Made by a program: the position numbers and the translations under genes. Positions 54,501 to 63,091 of a stretch of 64,000 bases of DNA are shown piece after piece. Source of the stretch: Chryseobacterium fluminis (GTDB lineage Bacteria > Bacteroidota > Bacteroidia > Flavobacteriales > Weeksellaceae); the NCBI RefSeq assembly GCF_026314945.1, contig NZ_CP111121.1:1364001-1428000 (forward strand). Direction: 5' to 3'. Each line of letters opens with the position of its first letter. The stretch's first letter is position 1. Below the pieces are notes generated by a model. That model was not told the origin of the DNA. It worked only from the letters and a program-made list of their open reading frames with translations, and did no database searches.

Positions 54501-57066
54501 GAATAAGATAATGGTAAATGACCCCTCCAATGGCGAGTATATTTACGAATATGGAGGATTTATGGGGGCTTTGTTAAAGGTAAAAAGTCCTAAAGGAGAG
54601 AAAAACTATCAATACAACAGCTTAGGGCAGCTTACCCTTCAAAAAGAGGTTTCAAGCACAGGAGATGAAACCGATAAGGTCATTAATTTTTCTTACAATA
54701 ATAAAGGAAGGCTTGCTTTCAAAAAGGGAACATCCAATGGGAAAGACTACAGTTACAATATTACCTATGATCCCCAGGGAAAGGAAATTGCAGTCTACCA
54801 GCAAAATCCGGAAGCTAAATTTTCCCAGAAGAATACTATTTATGATAACAAGGGACGAGTAATTTCCTATGAGAAGGAAATTGAATCTTCAGGGGCTATT
54901 ACCACGGCTTCTATTAAAAATGTCTACAGTGCCTGGAATGGGGAGCTATATCAGGTTAAAGATAATAAATCCGGAAAAATACTTTGGGAGCTGAAAGAAA
55001 CCAATGCCAAAGGACTGGTCATAAGGTCAAAATTAGGGGCAGCAGATATTGTTAATGCCTACGATGCAAATGGATTACTGACCCATATTAATCATTCATC
55101 TTCACTGAAGCCGAATATTTTAAAAATTTCCTATTCTTTTGATGCTATCAGAAATGAGCTCAGATACAGGAAAACGGAGGGCAATTTTGATATTAAGGAA
55201 AACTTCGAGTATGATGATAATAACAGGCTCGCCAACTGGACCGATCCAATAACCGGCATCTTGCCATCGGGCATTAGAAATATCTATGATAAAAAAGGCC
55301 GAATTTTAGAAAATGACCAGGTAGGAATTGTAAATTTCGAGAATTCAGCTAAAATTTATCAACCCACGGGACTGACCCTGAATGCTGCCGGAACTCAGAA
55401 CTATAATAATGATTTGATTCAAAGCATTATCTATAATGAAAATAATGATCCGGTATTTATAGACGGAGAAAAAGGAGATGTCGCTTTCCGCTACGGTTTA
55501 ACGGCCATGAGACAAAGAGTGACGTATGGAGGACAGTTTAGTAGGGATGAAGATGGAAGATATACAAAAATATACAGTGAAGACGGAAGTTTTGAGATCA
55601 TAAAAGATAATAAGACCGGGAGCGATAAGCACATTATTTACATAGGGGCAAACCCATATGAAAGTAATATTGTATATTTAAAAAATTATGATCAGAGCAG
55701 CGGATCCTTTTTATTTCTGCATAAAGATTATCTCGGAAGTATTCTGGCCATCAGTGAGGAAACGGGAACCAAACTTGAACAAAGGCATTTTGATGCGTGG
55801 GGAAATTTTACCCATCTGAAAATAAAGGATGGTCCTGTAGCTTTGGGAAGTTCCATTCCGGCGGCTATAGAAGCTTTCGGCAGCCTGTATATCGACCGGG
55901 GTTATACTTCTCATGAGCATTTTATGGAGGTGGGAATCATCCATATGAATGGCAGGCTTTACGATCCGCTCCTGAGACGATTTCTGAATGCTGACGAGAA
56001 TATACAGGATCCGTTCAATACCCAGTTTTATAATAAATACGGATATGTAGTTAATAATCCTCTCATGTATGCTGATCCGAATGGTGAGTTTGCATGGATT
56101 GTTGTAGGAGCGGTGATAGGCGCTTATGTCACAGGGGCAAAAGCCAATGGTTCGTGGAATCCGGTAGAATGGAATTGGGGAGCCACCTGGGGTAAAATTG
56201 TAATGGGTGGTGCTATTGGTGCATTTACCGGTGGTGTAGGAGCTGCAGTAGGCGCTTCAGCGGCCACATTTGCTGCTGCAAGCTGGGGTATTCAGGGCGG
56301 TCTACTCGGCGGAGCTATTGCAGGGGTTTCAGGAGGTGCTGTGGCAGGTGCGCTCAGTGGATTTGCAACCTCGGTCATGTTTGGTGAAAATGTACTGCAA
56401 GGTACCCTTATGGGCGGGTTATCAGGAGCTGTAATAGGAGGTGTTGTCGGAGGAGTCACCGGAGCGGTTCAACAGGCATTAAGGAATGTACAGGCCGCTA
56501 CTACAGGAGCGCCAAAAGGAACAATTTTAAAAGGTGTTCCTGTTGAAGCAGGAAGAAGCCCGTGGACCTTAAACAATACTCCCAAAACAGCTACTGTTGG
56601 CCTTACACCTAAGGGAAAAACGTTAACAATTGGGGACATAGATATTGCTACTGATATACAAATCGGTACCAAGTATAACCCGGTAACTGAAAGTTATGAA
56701 ACAATCACCATTGAAGGTCCTGCGTCCACTAACAATGGGCAATATACAAAGACGGTAAATAATGAAGGAACATCAGTAAAAATAAGTAAAGGAGCTTTAG
56801 TTCAGGCTAATAGAACTGCGGGAAATGCCTTTAGAGATGAATTGGCTGATGCATTGAGAGCAGAAGGAAAAGTAGTAAAGACAGAAGTTTATAAGAAAAC
56901 TCCATATGGAAAGCGGTATATGGACATACAAGTTAAGATGCCTAATGGTAAGTCAGCAGGAATTGAAACCAAAGTTGGAGGATCTAGATATCACACCTTA
57001 CAGAAGTTGAAGGATGATTGGCTGAGAGCTAATGGCTATCCCGTGCAAGTTGTTAGAAAAAAATAA
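51523..57066 (+). CDS. RHS/YD-repeat polymorphic toxin, main part (1847 aa), same frame as 50716-51462
   Basis: The open frame begins at 51463 right after the amber codon; GTG 51523 is only a possible internal start. FG-GAP/VCBS-like Ca-binding units come first (DFNGDSYLDF, DFDGDGIPDV, DYNGDGKVDF, DMNKDGKSDI). YD repeats follow over about 900 residues. The RHS core signature GRLYDPLLRRFLNADENIQDP marks where the shell ends. A Gly/Ala-rich hydrophobic stretch comes next, then a C-terminal toxin-like domain with YMDIQVKMPNGKSAGIETKVG (D...ExK), typical of PD-(D/E)XK nucleases. Immunity candidates follow directly. Confidence 0.88.
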   Translation: MVKRYSVEYTNNGTNYQFVSKINEYNSNSSTDAANPVTLNYPPLVNSSYAEYAAEPDPFTDVKLIGDFNGDSYLDFLMNNGTVKLGAFNESFTAISTGKTFAGNAKLVSTLLDEEGQVYNGNGIVEYKNQRIFGYIFRNNTFEKVFEKNLANTAYAGFDDNVKIEVGDFDGDGIPDVFIDDGAPPGFNSRGIIDLKNPSTLHSSIVSLINDSSYPDQKYMDIDGDGKVKIISVGGSRYTVFEFVKINTNQYEKKIRFSGNLLETKEPEFPVLFGDYNGDGKVDFAIPITDNAVGKPDDWRFYIGTEKGFTPFLKKEFFTYRKFQKEMTGNYAKFTKEYFFSVTDMNKDGKSDIVQVFSYNQINTFNTNYRNFGYVVNAKMASGSELNGTPNFGAGWTFQSPQYQVQDIFDLTLFTPVTNSIKSGNNYYNVFLYWKQHLKKIKGPTPLSELARVSSITQGGVTTSIKYLEAVPNNPVLPNFYKKEKKELYPYYSLTRADHAYAVSQLAEEGRKQDFRYKGLTGNMHGKKMLGYLQTARSSWYADGFENTKIWSGSEIDPLLDGAPVKQWSIRTNNENNIFPSDISENNAQLLSFESVSYKTDKLLNGQVVTTIPAVYTNWIVTASVPKATKTKDFLTGTLTEKIITYGSYYLPYRTVTSINNGYSVSSAEFNYQHNIGGTGKNYYIGRPVSKLEKAEAYNDTQSDLTTYTYDNNLLKSSTFSPGANMSNSIVEEYSYDGFGNIILKNTKSALDGNSRTESAEYDPQGRYVIKKTDHLGLQTVYQYNTLGLVLNETDPDGNTVTNTYDHWGKLLTSTSSLLGTTTLQYNRDSGYNATVTQNNPDGDISRIFTNKLGQEYKMSTKAFAQGQYISRESQYDILGRKLKVSEPYFEGQAASQWNTFLYDDNVFPAKVTFTGFNGKQTETTVSGFTTSVKETHPADYGRITSRTIDALGNIISSTDPGGTVQFTYNAAGQQIKAQYEDHIVTTKYDDWGNKIMVNDPSNGEYIYEYGGFMGALLKVKSPKGEKNYQYNSLGQLTLQKEVSSTGDETDKVINFSYNNKGRLAFKKGTSNGKDYSYNITYDPQGKEIAVYQQNPEAKFSQKNTIYDNKGRVISYEKEIESSGAITTASIKNVYSAWNGELYQVKDNKSGKILWELKETNAKGLVIRSKLGAADIVNAYDANGLLTHINHSSSLKPNILKISYSFDAIRNELRYRKTEGNFDIKENFEYDDNNRLANWTDPITGILPSGIRNIYDKKGRILENDQVGIVNFENSAKIYQPTGLTLNAAGTQNYNNDLIQSIIYNENNDPVFIDGEKGDVAFRYGLTAMRQRVTYGGQFSRDEDGRYTKIYSEDGSFEIIKDNKTGSDKHIIYIGANPYESNIVYLKNYDQSSGSFLFLHKDYLGSILAISEETGTKLEQRHFDAWGNFTHLKIKDGPVALGSSIPAAIEAFGSLYIDRGYTSHEHFMEVGIIHMNGRLYDPLLRRFLNADENIQDPFNTQFYNKYGYVVNNPLMYADPNGEFAWIVVGAVIGAYVTGAKANGSWNPVEWNWGATWGKIVMGGAIGAFTGGVGAAVGASAATFAAASWGIQGGLLGGAIAGVSGGAVAGALSGFATSVMFGENVLQGTLMGGLSGAVIGGVVGGVTGAVQQALRNVQAATTGAPKGTILKGVPVEAGRSPWTLNNTPKTATVGLTPKGKTLTIGDIDIATDIQIGTKYNPVTESYETITIEGPASTNNGQYTKTVNNEGTSVKISKGALVQANRTAGNAFRDELADALRAEGKVVKTEVYKKTPYGKRYMDIQVKMPNGKSAGIETKVGGSRYHTLQKLKDDWLRANGYPVQVVRKK

Positions 57067-57081
57067 ATCTAAATAAATTTT

Positions 57082-57699
57082 ATGGACAATTTTAAGGAAA
57101 TTATTAAGGAGATTGCACCATTTCTTAAAGAAAAAGGATTCAAGAAGAAAGGAAATACTTTTTTTATAAATCTCAATAAAAATTATGGGATTATAAATTT
57201 ACAAAAAAGCCAAGACAGCAATAAAGATGAGATAAAATTTACGATTAATTTTGGTGTTTATTCAGATCTTTTAGGCCAAATAGTAGATTTTGATTATGAT
57301 AGTTCAGAGGTGCCAGATGTATGGTCATGCCAATGGCAGGTTAGAATTGGAGACTTTATGCCAAATCTACCAGATTTTTGGTGGAAAGTTCAGGTTGGTG
57401 ATGATTTGAGTGAAGTTATTTCAGATATAATATATAATATGCAAAAAATTATATTACCTGAAATTGGTAAGCGCTTGACGGATGAAGAGCTTATGAATAG
57501 TTTGGTAAAAGGAGATTTTACTGAATCAACAGCTATCGAAACATTTAAATATCTAACCATATTCTTGAAAGCTAAAGGAGATATTAAAGACCTGGATGAC
57601 GTAGTGGAAAAATTTATGCAGGGACCGGACGGTCAGAAATACTATGATATTGCTACGGAGCATTTGGAGGACATTGATTATAACTATATAAAAAAATAA
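57082..57699 (+). CDS. DUF4304 protein, probable immunity protein to the RHS toxin (205 aa)
   Basis: The opening FKEIIKEIAPFLKEKGFKKKGNTFF, then NYGIINLQKSQDS and IKFTINFGVYSDLLG, is the DUF4304 signature. It starts 15 bases after the toxin stop codon, the usual place for the cognate immunity gene. It is acidic and cytoplasmic. A paralogue with about the same length lies at 59090-59719. Immunity function is inferred from position. Confidence 0.85.
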   Translation: MDNFKEIIKEIAPFLKEKGFKKKGNTFFINLNKNYGIINLQKSQDSNKDEIKFTINFGVYSDLLGQIVDFDYDSSEVPDVWSCQWQVRIGDFMPNLPDFWWKVQVGDDLSEVISDIIYNMQKIILPEIGKRLTDEELMNSLVKGDFTESTAIETFKYLTIFLKAKGDIKDLDDVVEKFMQGPDGQKYYDIATEHLEDIDYNYIKK

Positions 57700-57798
57700 T
57701 CCACACAATTAGTTCAGGTTTATACTATAATGGCTTTCACCAGGTACATTTTATTATCAAATAACATCTGATGAAATAAATTACAGTAAATAAGTATA

Positions 57799-57832
57799 GA
57801 GAATGTCTCAATTTTGAGACATTCTCTTTATT
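57799..57832 (+). terminator. Terminator of the first DUF4304 gene
   Basis: GAGAATGTCTCAA (57799-57811) and TTGAGACATTCTC (57814-57826) form a 13-bp stem, then TTTATT. In the duplicated flank near 59800-59830 the corresponding stem is eroded. Confidence 0.8.
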
Positions 57833-57903
57833 CAGAAAAATCCCCTGGATTCTTATTTTAATAAATTATTTCAGGTGAGAAATTACTAATATTAAAAAAA
57901 ATA

Positions 57904-58455
57904 ATGACAGGTAAACAAACTATGTTTTTTGCAGTATTTGAAGATCTCGAACGAATACTTAGAGATTTTGAAACAAATTTTGACATTAAGTACTATTATG
58001 ATTCCCCATTTTTATTAGAAGAAAAAAATGTACCTGCTTACAATTCAATATTTGAAACAGCTAATGTTGGTATTGCTTTGTCGGGAAATTGGAACAAAAT
58101 AGATAGATATTTAGTAATGAAGAAAAATACATTGCTAAATATTAGGGAAATTCCGCAACTGAAAGGAGGAGTGAAATTTACTTTCGATCAAAAAAACAAT
58201 CCTCTTTCAATCGAAATAAAATTTGGAGGTGTATACTCGGAAAATGTGATTGTAGCAGGAAGAGTTGCAACTATATCTAAAGAAAATGACTCACAGGAAA
58301 TGTATAAATTCTTTTCATCAAAAATTAAAAAGATATTTAAAAAAATTGGGATGTTTTATGTAGGGCCGAAAGCTGAAGAAAGACTCAGAGAGGGCTGGAG
58401 ATTGGTACAAGATGTAAATCGCTCAACCGAATACGATTTGACTCTAAAAGGATAA
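57904..58455 (+). CDS. Hypothetical protein in the immunity array (183 aa)
   Basis: It begins MTGKQTMFFAVFEDLERILRDFETNF and continues with EKNVPAYNSIFETANVGIALSGNWNKIDRYLVM and a C-terminal helical part. No signal peptide or membrane segment. Family not recognised. Position among immunity-type genes suggests an immunity role. Confidence 0.72.
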   Translation: MTGKQTMFFAVFEDLERILRDFETNFDIKYYYDSPFLLEEKNVPAYNSIFETANVGIALSGNWNKIDRYLVMKKNTLLNIREIPQLKGGVKFTFDQKNNPLSIEIKFGGVYSENVIVAGRVATISKENDSQEMYKFFSSKIKKIFKKIGMFYVGPKAEERLREGWRLVQDVNRSTEYDLTLKG

Positions 58456-58558
58456 GTACATTATCATTGGATAACTAGAGTTAGAAAAGCTTATGATGTA
58501 GCACTTATTATTAACTTTTAGTTATCCTGATTGGGCAACTAACTTTAAAACTTTTAAT

Positions 58559-59011
58559 GTGAATAGTAAAGAATTTAAGAACATATTCGGTAATATGGCT
58601 AAAGAAAATGGTTTTTTAAAAGCATTTAGCGGTTGGTATAAAGAAAGCCCGGAATGTATCGCAATACTTGAATTGCAAAAATCAAATTTTGGAGATTATT
58701 ATATGCTTAATATAAAAATTTTTATACAAGGTTCTTTTGACAGAACTTATTCTCCTACAAAAGAATTAATTAAAAGTCCGCTAGGTCACGTTAATGCAAA
58801 TGAAACTGATGAGTATAGAAGTATATTTAACTTTGATCAGCCAATAGATGATTCTTTAAGAATTGAAAGATTAAGAGAATTATTTAAAAATCATATTGTT
58901 CCGTTTACTACAAAAACTTCAACAAGAGCAGGTATAAAGGAATTAGAGTCGAAAAGGCAAATATCCATTCTCCCGGTAGTAAAAAAGGAACTGGAAAAAC
59001 TCATGAACTAG
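58559..59011 (+). CDS. DUF4304-like short protein, GTG start (150 aa)
   Basis: Reads EFKNIFGNMAKENGFLKAFSGWYKESPECIAILELQKSNFGDYYMLNIKIF, the DUF4304 pattern in shorter form. It starts with GTG at 58559; the ATG two bases earlier is followed by a stop. A decayed relative (KESPECIA...) lies near 61730. Probable immunity protein. Confidence 0.75.
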   Translation: MNSKEFKNIFGNMAKENGFLKAFSGWYKESPECIAILELQKSNFGDYYMLNIKIFIQGSFDRTYSPTKELIKSPLGHVNANETDEYRSIFNFDQPIDDSLRIERLRELFKNHIVPFTTKTSTRAGIKELESKRQISILPVVKKELEKLMN

Positions 59012-59089
59012 CGATTTATGAAATCCCAATTCATCACGGAGCTATCCGAAAATTAAGACGGCTTATTATAAAAACGGTAAAATTAACGT

Positions 59090-59719
59090 ATGAATATTTT
59101 TAAAGAACTTATAAAAGCAATTACCCCATTTCTGCAAGAAAATGGATACCGTAAAAAAGGGAGTACTTTCTACATAAAGTCAAACAAGAATTATGGAATT
59201 GTGAACTTTCAAAGGAGCCAGAATATGGCTCCAGAAATAGTGAAATTTACCATTAATTTGGGGATTTATTCTGATGTCTTGGGCAAAATCACAGATTGGA
59301 ATTATGATACTATGGCAGTACCGGAAGTTTCCTCATGTCACTGGCAATCCAGAATCGGATGCTTTAGACCAGAAAAACAGGATTACTGGTGGGAAATTCG
59401 AGCAGGAGATAGTCTACAAACTGCAATTTTAGATGTAAAAGATAATATTCAAAATATCATAATACCTGAAATAAGTAAGCGTATATCCGATGAAGATCTT
59501 ATGAATAGGTTACTTAATAATGAATTTATGGGATCGACCAATCTAAACCATTTTAAATATCTAACCCTATTTTTGAAAGAAAAAGGAGATATTGAATCCC
59601 TGGATGATGTAGTACACAAGTTTATGCAGGGACCGGACGGCAAGAAATGCTATGATGTTGCTATGGAACATCTGGAGGACATTAATTATAACTATATAAA
59701 AAACGACCCACAGAATTAG
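59090..59719 (+). CDS. DUF4304 protein, paralogue of the first immunity gene (209 aa)
   Basis: Very similar to the protein at 57082-57699 (FKELIKAITPFLQENGYRKKGSTFY, NYGIVNFQRSQ, VKFTINLGIYSDVLG, then the C-terminal KFMQGPDGKKCYDVAMEHLEDINYNYIKN). It arose by segmental duplication together with its 3' flank. The divergence in the middle (CHWQSRIGCFRPEKQDYWW against CQWQVRIGDFMPNLPDFWW) is where specificity might differ. Confidence 0.85.
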   Translation: MNIFKELIKAITPFLQENGYRKKGSTFYIKSNKNYGIVNFQRSQNMAPEIVKFTINLGIYSDVLGKITDWNYDTMAVPEVSSCHWQSRIGCFRPEKQDYWWEIRAGDSLQTAILDVKDNIQNIIIPEISKRISDEDLMNRLLNNEFMGSTNLNHFKYLTLFLKEKGDIESLDDVVHKFMQGPDGKKCYDVAMEHLEDINYNYIKNDPQN

Positions 59720-59906
59720 TTCAGGCTTATACTATAAAGGCTTTGACCAGGTACATTTAACTATCAAATAGCATCTGATGAAATTACAGTAAATAAGTAT
59801 AGAGAATATTTCAAAACCGAGACATCTCTTTATTCAGAAAAATCCTAGGCTTCTATTCGAGTGATAAACTATTCATGTGAAAAATTACTAATATTAAAAA
59901 AAAATT
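59090..59906 (+). repeat. Segmental duplication, copy 2
   Basis: Matches 57082-57903 (see copy 1). The terminator stem is lost in this copy. Confidence 0.85.
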
Positions 59907-60338
59907 ATGTCAATGACACAGATCGCTTTTTTGAAAAAAGCTGACATCCCAACCAACCGACAAATTGAGGAGATCATCCAGCAACTGGGATATGACTTCA
60001 AGATATTGAATGAACCTGAGAGGAAAATAGAACAGGGCGGATTAGATTGCAGTATTAACGGATATAAGACTTATGTTGAAACCTATATCGACACAGCCAA
60101 TAGCGCAATATCCGAAAATGAGGCCGACTGGATTATTAAGGATATAACCCATGAAGACACTGCCATTTCATTTATATGGGGTGCGGACTATGCAGCAGGC
60201 GCCTGTATAGGTCTTATTTCAGTTGCGTTGATCGACTTAAACAATGCTTTGGTTTATTATTTAGATGACCAAATGAAATATTCAAGAGAAATGTTAATGG
60301 AGGAAATGCCGCAATTCTTGGCAGAACTTGACAAATAG
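59907..60338 (+). CDS. Hypothetical immunity-array protein (143 aa)
   Basis: A small protein with a helical N-terminus (IPTNRQIEEIIQQLGYDFKIL) and a beta-rich C-terminus (IEQGGLDCSINGYKTYVETYI, DTAISFIWGADYAAGACIGLISVAL). Cytoplasmic by composition apart from a mildly hydrophobic Ala/Gly stretch. Family not recognised; it lies within the immunity array and 50 bases before the DUF1877 gene. Confidence 0.72.
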   Translation: MSMTQIAFLKKADIPTNRQIEEIIQQLGYDFKILNEPERKIEQGGLDCSINGYKTYVETYIDTANSAISENEADWIIKDITHEDTAISFIWGADYAAGACIGLISVALIDLNNALVYYLDDQMKYSREMLMEEMPQFLAELDK

Positions 60339-60388
60339 GGTGTTTGAAACAAATACAACCAACTAAATATATTCATAAAAAATAAAAT

Positions 60389-60898
60389 ATGGCTTGCTTA
60401 GGAGTACTTTTTTCGCTTGACGAACAAACAGTCTTAAAACTAAAATCTTTTAAGTCTGACGACGACAGGCTGGAATTTCTGCAACAAGATATTGAAAGTT
60501 CATTCATGGAAAATGAGCCTGAAAGATTTGCAGAGCTTGACCAGGCTTGGGATGGGTTGCACAGAAGTTTAACAGACGGAAAAGCTGAGTGGGATAATGG
60601 AACCTTTCCACTAAACCACATCATTTTAGGAGGACAAAGAATTTATCATAAAGATGACTATATTATGTCTTTAAAAACGCCAAAACAAGTTTTAGAAATA
60701 GCCAATGCTGTTGAAAAACTCTCCAAAGATGATTTAAAAACCGGTTACCATAAAATTCTTCCGGACGATACGGATTATGGAGAATTTTTAAGTGAAGAAG
60801 ATTTTGAATATACATGGAAGTGGTTTAAAAACTCTGTGGAATTTTGGAAAAAGGCAGCCGCTGAAGAGCGTTTTGTATTGTTTACTGCCGATCAATAA
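60389..60898 (+). CDS. DUF1877 (YfbM-like) protein (169 aa)
   Basis: MACLGVLFSLDEQTVLKLKSF, then ELDQAWDGLHRSLTDGKAEWDNG, LNHIILGGQRIYHKDDYIM and KTPKQVLEIANAVEKLS match the DUF1877 order. Members often sit in toxin-immunity arrays. Cytoplasmic. Immunity role inferred. Confidence 0.88.
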   Translation: MACLGVLFSLDEQTVLKLKSFKSDDDRLEFLQQDIESSFMENEPERFAELDQAWDGLHRSLTDGKAEWDNGTFPLNHIILGGQRIYHKDDYIMSLKTPKQVLEIANAVEKLSKDDLKTGYHKILPDDTDYGEFLSEEDFEYTWKWFKNSVEFWKKAAAEERFVLFTADQ

Positions 60899-61095
60899 CA
60901 ATAGTTCACATTGTTAGAAACCTAGTAAAAAAGAAATTCAGAGATTTTACCAAATTCAGAAAACTTCATACAGCAAGGTATGGAAAGCCTGATGAGAAAT
61001 GGCAAAAGAGCATCTCAGGGAGATCGATTGTAATAAATGATTATATAGAATGTGTCAAAAAACCGGCATATATCGTCTTTATTTAATTTGTTATC

Positions 61096-61649
61096 ATGAA
61101 AAAAGTTCAAATAAATTATTCACAGTTATTGTTTTTATACGCTTATCTCAGATTAATTAATCTCTCTCTTGACAGAAACAGATGGACTACATGGGATGAG
61201 TTACAAGATTATTTTAATAATATTACAGCACCCTCTAAAGTTGCCCAATATCTTATTAATAGCTTTAATTTGCCTGGAACAGACTTTGAAAACTTTAATT
61301 TTATATCCGGAGAGAAAAGTCTGTATTCACCAGACTAAAATCTGGTATATTTAAAACATTTTCGTTACAACAAGATGAGGTTTTATATTGTTGCAGACTT
61401 TTATATGATTTTGATAAAGTACTGAATTCGGATACCAAAAAATATCATGCTGGAATCGAGGAAATCAGAGTGAATATAGCAAAATATAATATGAATATTT
61501 TAAGTAAAATGATCTTACCTAAAGATCTAAATCGACTTATAAAAATTGAACACTTTTGGCAAAATGAAACGAATGATATTTCTGAATTGCAAGAGTTCAC
61601 GCCTGAGGATTTTAAACATAAGGCGAATTCATTACACAAAGAGATTTAG
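61096..61649 (+). pseudogene. Frameshifted hypothetical gene (would encode about 184 aa)
   Basis: The first frame (ATG 61096 to 61338) reads MKKVQINYSQLLFLYAYLRL...TWDELQDYF. From about 61317 the coding character moves to another frame: KSVFTRLKSGIFKTFSLQQD, then EVLYCCRLLYDFDKVLNSD and KMILPKDLNRLIKIEHFWQN, ending in TAG 61647-61649. The switch lies at GAGAAAAGTC, a short homopolymer. Family not recognised. Confidence 0.68.
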
Positions 61650-61689
61650 ACCTATATAAATATAGCCTTTCTCAAATGTAGAGAAAAAT

Positions 61690-61790
61690 GAATTTTCAGT
61701 TTTATTGTTACAAAAGAAAGTCCGGAATGTATTGCTGACTTGAACTTCAGAAATCAATTTTTTGGGATACTATATACGGAATGAGGCCCT
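61690..61790 (+). pseudogene. Remnant of a DUF4304-like immunity gene
   Basis: KESPECIAD in one frame followed, one base shifted, by LELQKSIFWDTIYG, matching WYKESPECIAILELQKSNFGDYY of the gene at 58559-59011. No start or end remains. Confidence 0.6.
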
Positions 61791-61991
61791 CTCACAACTC
61801 ATGAAAACGGTATTTTTTATGAAATTTTCCTGTCTCCCTATACAAGCAGGATTTTCGTTTAAACGATTCTCAACCCACATCGTTTAGTTGTGATACACCT
61901 TCATCAAACTTGTTCTCCTACACAGAACATGCGAGAAAATTAAATATTATAAATAATGATAGAAAACGTCTTAAAAACCGGAACCCACCGA
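61791..61991. other. Intergenic tail of the immunity array
   Basis: AT-rich, between the remnant and the convergent ATP-grasp gene. No terminator with a clear stem was found. Confidence 0.35.
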
Positions 61992-63050
61992 CTACAGTTT
62001 CCATTTCTGATTCAGCATATTCAAAATTAAATCATCAAAACTCCATCCTATTTTTCGGGCTGCTATCGCCGTAAGACTATCCTGATCCTGCCGGTGGGGT
62101 CTGGAGGCTCCCGTCATATTGGGCTTCATATTGAGATCAAACAAAAAATAGTTGCCGTCACAGTCTGCCCTGCAATCTATCCTGATCGGTGCTTTGGCAT
62201 TCACAAGGGAAGCAGCGAGCTCACATTCTTTTAACAACTGCTTGATTTCAGTCTTTTCAAGCTGATTTTCAGTAAGTACCTCGCTGTTATGTATCACAGC
62301 GACTGTTCCGTTATAAGGTGCAATTCCGTTTTGGTGATTGAATCTCCGTACCGGGGGTAATGACCAATATCCTGTTTTATCGATCCATTGCTTGTTGATA
62401 CTATATTTTCCCGGCGTCATTACCGTAACCGTAAGTTCTTCTCCGGAAAGAAATTCTTCTGCATAAATCGCATGACCGTAATCTTTGGATCCTAACATCT
62501 CACCAAGAATTATCGCAAGCTGTTCCCTGCTTTGCACCAGCGTGACGCCCTGACTTCCCCGTCCTCTGATAGGCTTTGCAACAACGGGATACGGGAATTC
62601 CAGGTGAAAATCAGTCGCATTGTCAGCGGTGATCATTACCGATCGGGGAATTGGAAGATGGTGTTTTTTCAGGAGTTGATTGGTCACCAGTTTGTCATCA
62701 TAAATATCCACATTTCGGGGAATTTGCCCGACAACAGAAATATCCATGTCAGTAAAATTTTCAATCGGGTGCCCGGCATATAAAACCGTGTTGAGCCAAA
62801 TGACATTTGCCCCCTTTTCTATCGCAAGCTGTATTCCTTCTCGCGTGTCCGGAAATACCCAGTCCAGATCATGATTTACTGACGGAGCTTCTGATGGAGT
62901 TACGATTTCTGTTTGGTGGCGTCTTAGGGAGAACGCAATGTCGGCACCGCTGTCTGCATAGCCTCCCGCCTTCATCGGTTTAGTAATTCCGTTTTTTGGA
63001 GGAGGAGCCTGTGACTGATACAGTACCGCTACTCTATTATTCGATTTCAT
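61992..63050 (-). CDS. ATP-grasp family ligase (352 aa)
   Basis: An ATP-grasp fold of the D-Ala-D-Ala ligase-like type: YPVVAKPIRGRGSQGVTLV (ATP-binding glycine loop and Lys), HAIYAEEFLSGEELTVTVMTPG and the metal-binding end IRIDCRADCDGNYFLFDLNMKPNMTG. The N-terminal domain (VAVLYQSQAPPPKNGITKPM) is unlike Ddl, so a peptide- or amino-acid-ligase role is likely but the substrate is unknown. It precedes nothing closely on its strand; the exonuclease gene upstream ends 41 bases before it. Confidence 0.88.
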   Translation of the reverse strand: MKSNNRVAVLYQSQAPPPKNGITKPMKAGGYADSGADIAFSLRRHQTEIVTPSEAPSVNHDLDWVFPDTREGIQLAIEKGANVIWLNTVLYAGHPIENFTDMDISVVGQIPRNVDIYDDKLVTNQLLKKHHLPIPRSVMITADNATDFHLEFPYPVVAKPIRGRGSQGVTLVQSREQLAIILGEMLGSKDYGHAIYAEEFLSGEELTVTVMTPGKYSINKQWIDKTGYWSLPPVRRFNHQNGIAPYNGTVAVIHNSEVLTENQLEKTEIKQLLKECELAASLVNAKAPIRIDCRADCDGNYFLFDLNMKPNMTGASRPHRQDQDSLTAIAARKIGWSFDDLILNMLNQKWKL

Positions 63051-63091
63051 ATTATGTCTGATATCGGTTAAAAATTATCAACAGCAGGCAG

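Larger units (their letters stand above)
57082..57903 (+). repeat. Segmental duplication, copy 1 (immunity gene plus 3' flank)
   Basis: This 822-base segment resembles 59090-59906 along its whole length, including non-coding flank (shared TTAGTTCAGG.TTATACTATAA, TATCAAATA, ATCTGATGAAAT, TTACTAATATTAAAAAAA). Confidence 0.85.
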
